Positions 12,101-22,646 of a stretch of 64,000 bases of DNA are shown piece after piece. The stretch lies in the NCBI RefSeq assembly GCF_019320115.1, contig NC_089583.1:75347368-75411367 (forward strand). The letters run 5' to 3'. Origin of the DNA: Miscanthus floridulus (lineage: Eukaryota > Streptophyta > Magnoliopsida > Poales > Poaceae). The notes beneath the pieces are model-generated. The model saw only the letters and a list, made by a program, of their open reading frames with translations. It searched no databases and was not told the origin of the DNA. Position 1 is the stretch's first letter. The number at the start of each line of letters is the position of its first letter. The position numbers were made by a program, and so were the translations under genes.

Positions 12101-13734
12101 CTTGGTCGGCAGCAAACAACAACTCCCTGGCCGATGGAGACCACGGGACTGATGCAGGGCATTGATGGCTTCGGCACGGACTGGCACAGGAGGGGCAGCA
12201 TGGTCCACAGCGAGGAGTGGTGTGGGACGACATGGCTCGGTGCACGAGAGGGACAGCGGCATGGCTATGGTCCCACTGGGCATGGGGACCCTGCATGCGC
12301 ACATGCGATGGGCCGAGCGATGGTGGCAGCGACCATGGCGTGTGTCATGGGGCAGTGAGTAGGTCGTCGTCAACGGCAGCTATGAAGAGCAGCAGCAAGC
12401 TGAACAGGAGGGGACGCCGGTGTCGCGCTGAAGGAGCGAGGAGCGAAGGGTCATGCGCTGGAAGTAGAGCTACGCACGGCCATCCTCCAGTGATGGCGGA
12501 CCTCCTCAGTGACCTTGTGGTAGGGGACGCACTAGCAGCCGCAGCTGCGCGTGGCTTGTCGATTCCGGTGGCTCAGCCACAACCATGGGTAGCGCCTAGC
12601 CCCTGCACGATGCGCAGCAGCCGGTGGTAGCCAAGCCAGCCCAGCATGACCATGGCCAGGGGATAGGGCGGTGACTCACCCTGACCTGGCCAACCAAGGT
12701 GGGCACGAGCAGGGTGTAGAGGATAAGCGAGGCGGCTACAGTGGTGGTGGGCGTAGCGGTGAACAATGGCGACGAGCGTGGCTTCTCAGTGACATGAGCG
12801 ATGGAGGTGGAGCGGCAAGCCAACATGGGACCATGGGGTCTGCATACGCACTCATGAGGGAGGTAGGGCGATAGGGAGCGTGGTCTAGGCGGGTGCCATA
12901 GGGCAGTGGCCTATCATTGCGCTGACTCGTCGAGGCCCGCTATAGGAGGGGAGCAGGGGAGAGTAGGAGCTAGGGCTGTGGCGTCTCCTCCTCAGCAGCA
13001 GAGAAATAGAGGGAGGGGGAAGCAGCGCAAGGCTCGATAGAGTCAGACAGAAATAAGCAAAGGAGACAGGGACAAGCAAGGTAGGCAATAGAGGCGAGGC
13101 ATTGATGGTGCTGTAGGTTGATGCGATGGTGCTGTCAGTTGGACAGTGGCATTTAGCAGGGTGTGGTCACTGATATAGCCACGCGCTCTCTTGGGGGAAA
13201 ATGCAAGCAAAGTAGTACACGGATGTAGTAGCCTGGCCAACTTTCTTTAAGACTCTCTCTGAGAAAGGACACGAGGGAGAGGGAGGAGCGACCTAGCGAC
13301 GGGACCCGACAACACGGCACGACGCGAATAACTCCGATGATTGATTATGAGCTATCATATATACTATTGAATAACTTTTACTTACCAATACAAGAGTTGC
13401 ATTTTCATTTATTAAACTTGCGCTCCAGATTCATTCAAGTACTAAATACAAACTATATTTTATTTTGTTTATAAAAATTGCTTTCATACTCAATCCAACA
13501 GAACAAGCCACTCACCATTTATTTGCTAGAATCGTTATCAGAAATTTTTAAGTACTTTTACGCACTAAGTGAATTAACTCAGATATTTAGTTTAGTCTAC
13601 AAAACTGAGTCACGCTGGATTCACTTATCACATCAAGTACGTTTTAAATCAAAAATCCAAGAAACTCGTTTTAAAATTTTTTCTTAGGCCTAAATCAGTG
13701 GTGCTAAACAAGATCGTAACACCAGGGTGTTACA
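9146..13734 (-). mobile_element. Solo LTR (4.6 kb) of a Tekay-like element, minus strand
   Basis: Termini are TGTGGCAGAACC and GGTGTTACA, the exact inverse of the plus-strand Tekay-like LTR ends. It is flanked by a perfect 5-bp target duplication GAAAG (9141-9145 and 13735-13739), and the interrupted integrase resumes cleanly after it. Regions such as 10080-10400 match the reverse complement of 34700-35160 in the neighbouring LTR. There is no pol and no second LTR copy, so this is one LTR left by recombination, longer than the 4.05 kb and 3.6 kb relatives. It carries a GC-rich block at about 11400-13350 whose open frames (for example 11762-12373 minus) look like compositional artefacts. Confidence 0.85.
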
Positions 13735-13739
13735 GAAAG

Positions 13740-14102
13740 CTAGCCCCTCGCTATGTTGGACCTTATAAGATTTTGGCCCGGTGTGGTTCTGCTGCCTACC
13801 GTATCTAGCTCTCGAATATTTTGTCAGCAGTGCATAATGTCTTCCATGTTTCCTAGTTGAAGAAATATTTGTGGGTCCCTGTTGAAGCTGTGGAACTTGA
13901 AGGATTTCCTATCTAGCCCGACTTGTCATATATTGAGCATCCTGTCAAGATCATAGATGAAAAAGAAAGAGTGACCAGAAACAATGTGGTGAAGTTTTAT
14001 AAAGTTCAGCGGCAAAATCACTCGGAGGACGAAGCAACGTGGGAGCAAGAAAGCTATATCTTGAAGCATTATCCCCACCTTCTTTCTAGTTCACCGAGGT
14101 AA
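13740..14102 (+). pseudogene. Integrase C-terminus with chromodomain (gypsy)
   Basis: This is the direct continuation of the integrase broken at 9140. In one frame it reads the LAPRYVGPYKIL integrase tail, then VHNVFHVS, then a chromodomain-type segment (YIEHPVKIIDEKERV, VVKFYKVQ, EATWEQESYILKHYP) ending at TAA 14100-14102. There are three in-frame TAG stops upstream of the chromodomain. Chromodomains on chromovirus integrases are known to read histone methylation and guide insertion into heterochromatin. The short PPT-LTR spacing behind it confirms that this is the end of pol. Confidence 0.85.
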
Positions 14103-14177
14103 TTGTTTAAATCAAAATTTATTTCTTATATCTTTTCCCACACTAGGCACATGAAATCTCCTAACGAGATTTTGTTT

Positions 14178-14189
14178 AAGGGGGAGAGT
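14178..14189 (+). promoter_or_regulatory. Polypurine tract of the plus-strand Tekay-like element
   Basis: AAGGGGGAGAGT lies immediately 5' of the LTR start TGTAACACCC. It is the plus-strand primer for cDNA synthesis and fixes the 3' LTR start at 14190. Confidence 0.85.
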
Positions 14190-14241
14190 TGTAACACCCT
14201 CGGTGTTACACAGCGAATCATTTGCTAAAACATGTCATGAG
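14190..14241 (+). repeat. 3' LTR of the plus-strand Tekay-like element, part 1
   Basis: These are the first 52 bp, TGTAACACCC then an inverted GGTGTTACA echo. They are cut by the copia insertion. The last five bases, ATGAG, are the copia target site, and the LTR resumes at 31807. Confidence 0.85.
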
Positions 14242-15694
14242 TGAAAGCATCTAGGCCCCTAGTTGGGTTTTGGTGATTAATGACAATACATGATTACTGT
14301 GACTAACGTGTGTTTTACAGAAACAATTGAGTTAGGTCACGGTAATGGAGATCGATTGGGCAATCAAAGTTGTCATGCCCCTACGATGGAAATCGTTTTG
14401 GTTTTCAAAGGATGGACGACAAGGTTAAGGATGGACTAGTTCTAAGTGTCGATTGGAGTTGGTGAGACACTTAGAGTGCTTTAGGACTTTATTTTTCCTT
14501 TGGGCATACTATAAAGGGGGGTATGAACGGGTAGCTTGACCTAGGTGAGACTAGTGAGTTAGGTTTGGTGCACACTTGTTAAAACTAGCACTAGGTAGCT
14601 CCAAAATAGCCCTATGATCCAATGGAGCAAACTTCATTCACATATGATCGAGAGTTGGAAGTGAGTGGAGGGTCAAACACTGACCGGACATTGGCTCCGG
14701 TGTGACTGGATGCTGGCTCAGGGTTCGGTCAGTTCATTTGACCAAGGTTATTGTGTCTGGTTTGACCAGATGCTGCGAGGTCATGGTACCAGACACTGAG
14801 GGCCAGTGTCTGGTCGACTCTAGTAAGGTTCCAGAGAGGGAAAATCATGACCGAATGCGTCCAGTCAGTGCTGACCAGACGCTCACACTATAAACACTAG
14901 AGTTCGAGGTATACTGACCGGAGCGTCCGATCACCGCACAGAGGCACATAACAGTTCGTTTTTCAGCCGGTGTTATAAATACCACCTCCGCTTGTGTGTG
15001 GGGGTACTTTTGCTCATTCCAACAGCTGAGAAACACCTTAGAGAGTGCCAAGAAGAGCAAGGTCCTAGTGAGGTGATTGAGATTTGAGAATCCCAAAGAG
15101 AGCCCTCATTAGTGAAGATCAAGAGTAGCAAAGTGTGCATCCACCTTCTCATTAGGCTTGTCGTGGTCAAGTGAGAGTTCATGCTTGTTACACTTGGTGA
15201 TCGCCATCACCTAGATGGCTTAGTGGTGATTGAGAGCTTGGTGATCATCCGGAGAGTTTGTGGATGACCCAAGCCAAGTTGTGAGCGGTTGTGGGTGATT
15301 CACCGCGACAGAGTGTCAAAGAATCAACCCGTAGAGAGTACTTGATCCTTATGTGGATCAAGGGGGAGCTACACCCTTGCATGGGTGCTCCAACAAGGAC
15401 TAGTGGGGAGTGGTGACTCTCCAATACCTCGGCAAAACATCGCCGTGTTCCTCCCTCTCTATTTACTTTGAGCATTTACTTTGTGCAATTCAATTCTTGT
15501 CTTTACATTCATAGAATTACCATGCTAGAGTAGGATTGGAACTTAGGTTGCAAGTCTTTTGTGCGGTAGAATGATTAGAAACACTATCTAAGCACAAGGG
15601 GTTAATTGGGCTAACCATAGGATTTAATTATTGCAAAGAAATTTAGAATTAGCCCAATTCACCCCCCCCCCTCTTGGGCATCTTGATCCTTTCA
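14242..15694 (+). repeat. 5' LTR of the plus-strand copia element
   Basis: It runs from TGAAAGCATC to CCTTTCA, with a C-run shortly before the end. TATAAATA at 14974-14981 is the likely promoter, so U3 is about 730 bp. CCGGACG-type arms upstream of the TATA box (about 14690-14930) are heavily decayed to CCAG or CTGG compared with the 3' LTR. Confidence 0.92.
14974..14981 (+). promoter_or_regulatory. LTR TATA box (copia 5' LTR)
   Basis: TATAAATA is conserved at the equivalent site in the 3' LTR (31068-31075) and, as TATTTATA on the plus strand, in the minus-strand copy (54184-54191). Confidence 0.65.
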
Positions 15695-15696
15695 AT

Positions 15697-15708
15697 TGGT
15701 ATCAGAGC
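15697..15708 (+). promoter_or_regulatory. Primer-binding site, initiator-Met tRNA type
   Basis: TGGTATCAGAGC starts two bases after the LTR end. This is the standard plant copia primer site, complementary to the 3' end of initiator tRNA-Met. Confidence 0.93.
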
Positions 15709-15747
15709 CTCATGCTCACGTATTTAGGCTTAACCACCTAGAGCAAG

Positions 15748-18183
15748 ATGTCTCATAGGGATGGACCTCCTCTTATCTTTGAGGGAGATGACTTTCCTTA
15801 TTGGAAAATTCGCATGGAGGCGTATCTAGAGGCTCTAGATGTTGGTATACTTAGAGCCGCCTCACAAGGCTTCCCAAAACCTCAGGATGATACTAACCTA
15901 CAAGGCAATGAGGTAAATTATGAGAAGTGGAATGCAAAGGCTTGAAACACCATCTTTAGAGGCCTTTGTAAAGATGTGTTCAATCAGGTAAGGAACCACA
16001 AAGACGCCCATGCACTATGGTTGGATGTTTGTGTGCTCCATGAGGGAACTAAGAGTGAGCATGAGGAACACTATCATCTTGTCATGAAAAAGCTCAACTC
16101 TTTTGAAATGCTTCCTAAAGAATGTGCTAATGAAATGTATTCACGTTTGAATGTTCTTGTAGAGGAAGTCAATGGGCTTGGACTCACTCAAATGCAACCA
16201 TCCAATGTTGTAAGAAAGATCTTGAGTGTCCTCCCCATTGACAAATATGGGCATATTGTGACCGTGCTACATCAAGGTGATCTTTTCACCGCTACACTGA
16301 CACAAATCTTGGAGAAGATCAATGCTCATGAGATGTACATGCACATCACTCCACAAGATGGCTCATCCTCTACCAAGAAGAAAGATAAGGACTTAGCATT
16401 CAAAGCTAGCCAAGAGAAGGGCAAGGCAAGACTTGAGTATGAGAGCTCAAGTGATGATGAAGTTGATGATGAAAATCTTGCTCTCATGGTGAAGAAGACC
16501 ACCAAGATGCTAAAGAAGCTCAACAAGAGTGGCATCAAGTTTGATGGCAAGAAGAAGAAGTTCTTCACAAGCTCTAGAAGGAAGCCAATCTCCGAGATGG
16601 ATTGCTATAATTGTGGAGAACTTGGTCATCTAGCTCACCAATGCACAAAGCCCAAGAAAGACAAGTTCAAGAACAAGAACAAGGGCAAGAAAGATGACTC
16701 AAGCAATGAAGATGAAGATGAGAAGAATAAGAACAAGCCATACAAGAAGAGAGATGGCAAGAAGAAGGACTTCCACAAGAAGAAGAAGAGTGGAAAGGCT
16801 TACATCATCGGTGATTGGCTCACGGACATTGATTCATCTAGTGGATCATCCGATGATGAAAGTGACAACGAGAAGGTGGCCGCCATTGCTATTGACTCAT
16901 CATCTTCACCACCACCATCACCATCATCCTCTACACACCTATGCCTTATGGCCAAGGGTGAATGCAAGGTATCACATGATGATGATAGTAGTGCTGATGA
17001 TCATGCTCATAATGATGATAGTGATAGTGATAGCGATGATGAATATGAGTCACCTACTTATGATGATCTTGCTAAATTACTAAAGAAATACACTAAGATC
17101 ATTATAAAGACTAGAGCTAAAAATAAAAAGCTTGAGATTAAGAATGATTCTCTTTTAGCTAAATGTGAGATAGCCGAAAAGGCTAGTGTTGAGCTTAGAG
17201 AAGCAAATGATGCTATGTCATCTAAACTCAAGGAGCTCAAATCTTCTAAGAAAGAGCTTAAAGATAAACATGATAAACTTGAGTGGGTGCACAAAGAGCT
17301 CATCACTAGCCATAACAAGCTAAAAGATGAATACGCTACTCTCAAGATTAATCATGACAATCTTGTTATTGCTAAAGAATTTTTACCCAATGAGCCACAT
17401 GATGCTACTAATGATGTTGTTAAGATTGATATAGCTACATCATGTGATGATTTAATTGATGAGAGCATTGAGCAAGGATCTAGTGGCAAAGGCAAGCAAG
17501 TGGTTGAGTGCAATGACTATGATGAGTATGTCAAGCTCAAGTGTGACAATGAAAAGCTAAAGAAAGAGTTTGAAGAGTTCAAAATCCACAACACCATTGT
17601 GCTAGAAAATCTTGATCATGATGGTGACTTGATTCTTGAGAATGAGAAGCTAAAAGAAGAAAACAAGAAACTCAAGGAAGAAAGAAACAAGGTTGCACTC
17701 AAGGAAGATAAAAGTAGTGATGCACTCAAGGAAGAGAACAAGAAGCTCAAGTTGGAAAAAGAGCATCTCATGATTGGATTGAGCAAGTTCACTAGAGGCA
17801 AATATCTTCAAAGTGAGCTTCTAATGAACACCATCATGAAGATGGATAGAAGTGGCATTGGGTACATGGCAAACAAAGAGAAGAAGGCTTAAGCTCAACA
17901 ACAACAATCAAAGCCAAAGCCAAAGCCAAAGAGATGCTTTGAGTGTGGACAAGAAGGCCACTTTGCTCATGAGTGCCAAACTCCACCACCACAACCCTTG
18001 CCCAAGCATGCTAGACCCTTTGCCTATAATGCTCACTACATGCTTAGAAAGGATTCTAGTGGAAAGATGAAAGTGATGTTCTTAGGTCCTCCCAACAAGA
18101 ATAGGCCTAAGAAAATCTGGGTTGCAAAGTCACTTGTTGAGAAGGTGAAGGGCCCTCAACAAGTTTGGGTTCCTAAAGCTTGA
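15748..18183 (+). pseudogene. Copia gag, large form with two zinc knuckles (broken)
   Basis: Gag forms the particle and packages the RNA. ATG at 15748 opens MSHRDGPPLIFEGDDFPYWK, the usual copia gag N-terminus. A TGA at 15943-15945 breaks it, the frame is then open from 15976 to 17889 (about 638 aa), and a TAA at 17890-17892 breaks it again. It continues in the same frame to TGA 18181-18183. Visible features are a first CCHC knuckle at 16603-16644 (CYNCGELGHLAHQC), Lys-rich and Asp/Ser-rich tracts (16650-17050), a Lys/Glu-rich coiled coil (about 17060-17830) and a second CCHC knuckle at 17935-17976 (CFECGQEGHFAHEC). The antisense Ser/Leu-rich open frames here are shadows of the coiled coil. 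Confidence 0.9.
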
Positions 18184-19690
18184 TCTCTTGTGTATAGGTG
18201 AACTACAAGACCGGTGGAAGTCATTGGGTTATTGATAGTGGTTGCACACAACGTATGACTGGTGATCCTCGTATGTTCACCTCACTAGATGAAGAAGTAG
18301 ATGGGCAAGAAAGAATCACTGCCACCACCGCCATCATCCCCTACACACATATGCCTTATGACCAAGGGTGATCACAAGGTATCAAATGATGATAGTAGTG
18401 GTGATGAACATGCTAGCAATGATGGTAGCGATAGTTATGATGATGAATATGAATCACCTTCTTATGATGATCTTGTTAAATTGCTAAATCAATACACTAA
18501 GATCATTAGAAAGAGTAGAGCTAAGAATAAAAAACTAGAGGCTAAGAATGATTCACTTTTAGCAAAATGTGATATAGCCGAAAAGGCTAGTGTTGAGCTT
18601 AGAGAAACAAATGATGCTATATCATCCAAACTCAAGGAGCTCAAATCTTCTAAGAAAGAGCTTAAAGATAAACATGATAAACTTGAGGGGATGCACAAAG
18701 AGCTCATCACTAGCCACAACAAGCTAAAAGAAGAATATACTACTCTTAAGATTAATCATGATAATCTTGTCATTGTTCAAGAATTTCTATCCAATGAGCC
18801 ACATGATGCTACTAACAATATTGTTAAGATTGATATAGCTACATCATGTGATGATTTTATCATTGAGAGCATTGAGCAAAGTTCTAGTAGCAAGGGCAAG
18901 CAAGTGGTTGAGGCTGATGATTATGATGAGTTTGTCAAGCTCAAGAATGACAATGAAAATCTCAAGAAAGATCTTGAAGAGCTCAAGACCACCAACACCA
19001 TAGTGCTTGAAACTAGTGAACATGATGGTGACTTGATTCTTGAGAATGAGAAGCTCAAAGAAGAGAACAAGACGCTCAAGCAAGAGAAAAATAATGATGC
19101 TCTCAAGGAAGAGAACAAGAAGCTAAAGTTGGAGAAAGAGCATCTCAAGATTGGATTGAGCAAGTTCACAAGAGGCAAGCATCTTCAAAGTGAGCTACTA
19201 ATGAACACCGTCATGAAGATGGATAGAAGTGGCATTGGGTACATGACAAACAAAGAGAAGAAGGCTCAAGCTCAACAACAACAAAAGCCAAATCCATAGA
19301 AGTGTTTTGAGTGTGGACAAGAAGGTCACTTTGCCCATGAGTGCCAAACTCCACCACCACAACCCTTGCCCAAGCATGTTAGACCTTTTGCCTTCAATGC
19401 TCATTACATGCTTAGAAAGGATTCTAGTGGAAAGATGAAAGTCATGTTCTTAGGACCTCCAAACAAGAATAGGCCTAAGAAAATTTGGGTTACAAAGTCA
19501 CTTGTTGAGAAGGTGAAGGGCCCTCAACAAGTTTGGGTTCCTAAAGTTTGATCTCTTGTGTGTAGGTGAACTACAAGACCGGTGGAAGTCATTGGGTTAT
19601 TGATAGTGGTTGCACACAACATATGACCGGTGATCCTCATATGTTCACCTCACTAGATGAAGAAGTAGATGGACAAGAAAGAATCACATT
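16909..19690 (+). repeat. 1.4-kb tandem duplication across the gag/pol boundary
   Basis: Copy A (about 16909-18320) and copy B (about 18321-19690) are head-to-tail. Both run from the Ser/Pro tract before THLCLM through the coiled coil, second zinc knuckle and gag stop to the start of protease. The offset is 1368 bp near the 3' end and 1410 bp near the 5' end, so small indels separate the copies. The junction is at about 18320, where protease sequence (QERIT) jumps back to the gag Ser/Pro tract. The minus-strand copia copy has a single version over the part visible. Confidence 0.88.
18321..19551 (+). pseudogene. Duplicated gag C-terminal half (copy B)
   Basis: This is a second version of the Asp/Ser tract, coiled coil and CCHC knuckle. 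It is open as about 332 aa up to TAG at 19297-19299. It then reads through the knuckle (19303-19344) and a basic tail (RKDSSGKMKVMFLGPPNKN) to TGA 19549-19551. It has no start of its own, because it arose by the tandem duplication. It lacks the first knuckle and the gag N-terminal domain. Relative to copy A it has small in-frame losses in the Asp-rich and Lys-rich parts. Confidence 0.85.
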
Positions 19691-21150
19691 TGGAGATAAT
19701 TCTAAGGGCAAGGTTAAAGGATTGGGACAAAGTGGCAATATTAAATGATCATTCTATCTCAAATGTGCTCTATGTTGCTTCATTGAACTTCAACTTACTA
19801 TCCGTTGGACATGCCTATTCACCAAAACAACACTTGGGTGGTTATGGTATAGAAGACTTGCTCATGTTGGGATGAGCTCACTCAAGAAGCTTATGAAGAA
19901 TGATTTGGTGAGAGGGTTGAAGGATGTGAAGTTTGAGAAGAACAAGCTTTATAGTGCATGTCAAGCCGGCAAGCAAGTTACAAATACCCATCCAACAAAA
20001 GCTTTCATATCAACCACAAGAGTGCTAAAACTCCTTCACATGGATTTATTTGGACCAACAACATACAAGAGTTTGGGAAGAAATCTTTATTGTCTTGTGA
20101 TTGTTGATGATTATTCAAGGTATACATGGGTATTCTTCCTTCATGACAAATCCGAAGTTGCATCTTTCTTCAAGAAGTTTGCTAAGAGAGCACAAAATGA
20201 ATTTGAAGTGAAGCTCAAGATAATAAGAAGTGACAATGGGAAAGAATTTGACAACACAAACATAGAAGTTTATTGTGATGAAGTTGGAATCAAACATGAA
20301 GTCTCCGCAACATATACTCATCAACAAAATGGTGTAGTTGAGAGGAAGAACCAGACATTGATCACTCTTGCAAGAACAATGCTTGATGAGTACAACACCC
20401 CCGAAGCTCTATGGGCAGGAAGCAATCAATACCGCATGCTATGCATCCAACCACCTATTCCTTCAAAAGTTCCTTGGCAAGACACCTTATGAGTTGCTCA
20501 ATGAGAAGAAGCCAGACGTCTCCTTCTTTAGGGTGTTTGGTTGCAAATGCTACATCTACAAGAAGCGGCAACACTTAGGGAAGTTTCAAAGACATTGTGA
20601 TATTGGTTTTCTTGTTGGTTACTCATCAAAGTCCAAAGCATATAGAGTATTTAATCATGCCACCGGCTTGGTTGAAGAAACATATGATGTGGAATTTGAT
20701 GAATCTAACGGCTCCCAAGGAGCACATGAGAATCTTGATGATATAGGTGATGAACCATTAAGGGAGGCTATGAAGAACATTCCGGTTGGAGACATCAAGC
20801 CTAAAGATGATGAAGATGATGTACAAGTGATTGATCCACCTTCTTCATCAAGTGTGCCACAAGATGATGAAAAAGATGGGAGAGTAGAAAATGAAGATAC
20901 TCATGTCTCCCATGAACAAATGGTGGTACAAGCACAAGATGTTGATGCTCCACAAGCTGCCCCTCAAGTGATCCATAGAAGAAATACACCTCTACTTTAA
21001 GATCATCCACAAGATCTCATCATAGGGAGTCCATCAAAGGGTGTAATGACTTGATCTTAAAAACTTGCTTCATTTATTACTCATCACTCTTTTGTCTCTT
21101 GCTTTGAGCCTACTAAGGTAGAAGAAGCTCTTCAACATCCGGATTGGATA
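19566..21150 (+). pseudogene. Copia pol part 1: protease and integrase (broken)
   Basis: The protease active-site region reads WVIDSGCTQHMTGD near 19590. After LLSVG (about 19805) there is a deletion of roughly 70 codons relative to the minus copy at about 62400-62240, removing the end of PR and part of the pre-integrase linker. The integrase core follows at 19872-20492: MDLFGP, VDDYSRYTW, SDNGKEF and QQNGVVERKN supply the D-D-E positions. A one-base insertion at about 20418 shifts the frame. The integrase tail (RVFGCKCYIYKK, VGYSSKSKAYRVFNH) continues at 20368-21000 and ends at a TAA. The acidic linker after it leads to RT. Confidence 0.88.
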
Positions 21151-21156
21151 AATGCC

Positions 21157-22646
21157 ATGCATGAAGAGTTGAACAACTTCACCCGTAATGAAGTTTGGAC
21201 TCTTGAAGAGTGGCCAAAAGGTGCAAGAGTCATTGGAACAAAGTGGGTGTTCCAAAACATGCAAGATGATCAAGGTGTTGTTGTGAGGAACAAGGCAAGA
21301 CTAGTTGCAAAGGGGTTCTCTCAAGTTGAAGCTTTGGATTTTGGAGAGACCTTTGCCCTAGTTGTAAGATTAGAAGCCATCCGTATCCTCCTTGCATATG
21401 CATCACATCATGAAATAAACTTTATCAAATGGATGTGAAAAGTGCATTTTTAAATGGCTTCATTAATGAACTAGTCTATGTTGATCAACCTCCCGGGTTT
21501 GAAGACCCTAGATATCCTAATCATGTTTATAGGTTGTCCAAGGCACTATATGGGCTTAAGCAAGCCCTAAGAGCTTGGTATGAGTGCCTTCGGGACTTCC
21601 TCATTGAGAAGGGCTTCACCATTGGGAAGGTTGACACCACACTATTCACCAAGAAACTTGATGGGCATATCTTCATTTGTCAAGTGTATGTTGATGATAT
21701 CATCTTTGGATCATCAAATGAAGATTCATGCAAAGAATTTGGTGAATTGATGTCGAAGGAGTTCGAGATGTCAATGATTAGAGAGCTTACATTCTTTCTT
21801 GGTTTTCAAGTCAAGCAAATGAGAGAAGGGATTTTCATCTCTCAAGAGAAATATACTAATGATCTTCTCAAGAGATTCAAGATGGATGAATGTAAGCCAA
21901 TCAAGACTCCAATGCCAACCAATAGGCATCTCGACCTAGATGAGGGAGGTAACCCGGTTGATCAAACTCTCTACTGCTCTATGATTGGTAGCTTGTTATA
22001 TTTGACCGCATCTAGGCCCGATATCATGTTTAGTGTGTGTATGTGTGCTAGGTTTCAAGCTAATCCTAAGGAAACTCATTTAATTGCCGTAAAAAGAATC
22101 CTTAGGTATCTTAAGCACACACCAAGCATTGGCCTTTGGTATCCCAAAGGAGCTATATTTGAATTAGTTGGCTATTCCAATTCGGATTATGCCGGTTGCA
22201 AAGTTGATAGAAAGAGCACATTCGGAGGGTGCCATTTGCTTGGTAGATCACTTGTGTCTTGGTCCTCCAAGAAACAAAATAGTGTGGCTTTGTCCACCGC
22301 TGAAGCAGAATACATTGCCGTGGGTGCTTGTTGTGCACAAATACTTTACATGAAACAAACTTTCCTAGACTATGGTGTAGTTCTAGATAAAGTACCTCTT
22401 TTGTGCGACAATGAAAGTGCGGTAAAACTTGCAAATAATATGATTCAACACTCTCACACCAAGCACATAGATATCTGCCATCACTTTCTTAGAGATCATG
22501 TTGCTAAAAATGATATATCACTAGAAGGTATAAGGACCGAGGATCAATTGGCGGATATCTTCACTAAACCGCTAGATGAGGCAACATTTTGTAGATTGCG
22601 GAATGAGCTCAATGTGCTTGATTTTAGTAACTTCACTAAAAATTGA
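21157..22646 (+). pseudogene. Copia pol part 2: reverse transcriptase and RNase H
   Basis: RT copies the element RNA into cDNA, and RH removes the template. The RT N-terminus ([20 protein letters not shown]) is open at 21157-21438. A one-base deletion near 21417 shifts it into the 405-aa frame 21429-22646. The catalytic YVDD box is at 21687-21698. RNase H motifs include STAEAEYIAVGACC near 22300 and the terminal HIDICHHFLRDHV near 22465. The frame ends at TGA 22644-22646. This is the best-preserved piece of the element. Upstream stops and frameshifts mean that it cannot be made as part of pol. Confidence 0.9.

Noticed and set aside
11762..12630. Long GC-rich open frames (203 codons minus at 11762-12373, 137 codons plus at 12217-12630)
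   Set aside because: They lie inside the solo LTR, overlap on both strands and contain no recognisable domain. GC-rich sequence lacks stops by composition.
15697..15708. tRNA fragment
   Set aside because: The TGGTATCAGAGC match is the retrotransposon primer-binding site, as its position two bases after the LTR shows.
16326..17345. Antisense Ser/Leu-rich frames opposite gag (also 17616-17801, 18489-18722, 63472-63726)
   Set aside because: These are shadows of AAG/GAG-rich coiled-coil coding, which reads CTT/CTC (Leu, Ser) on the other strand.
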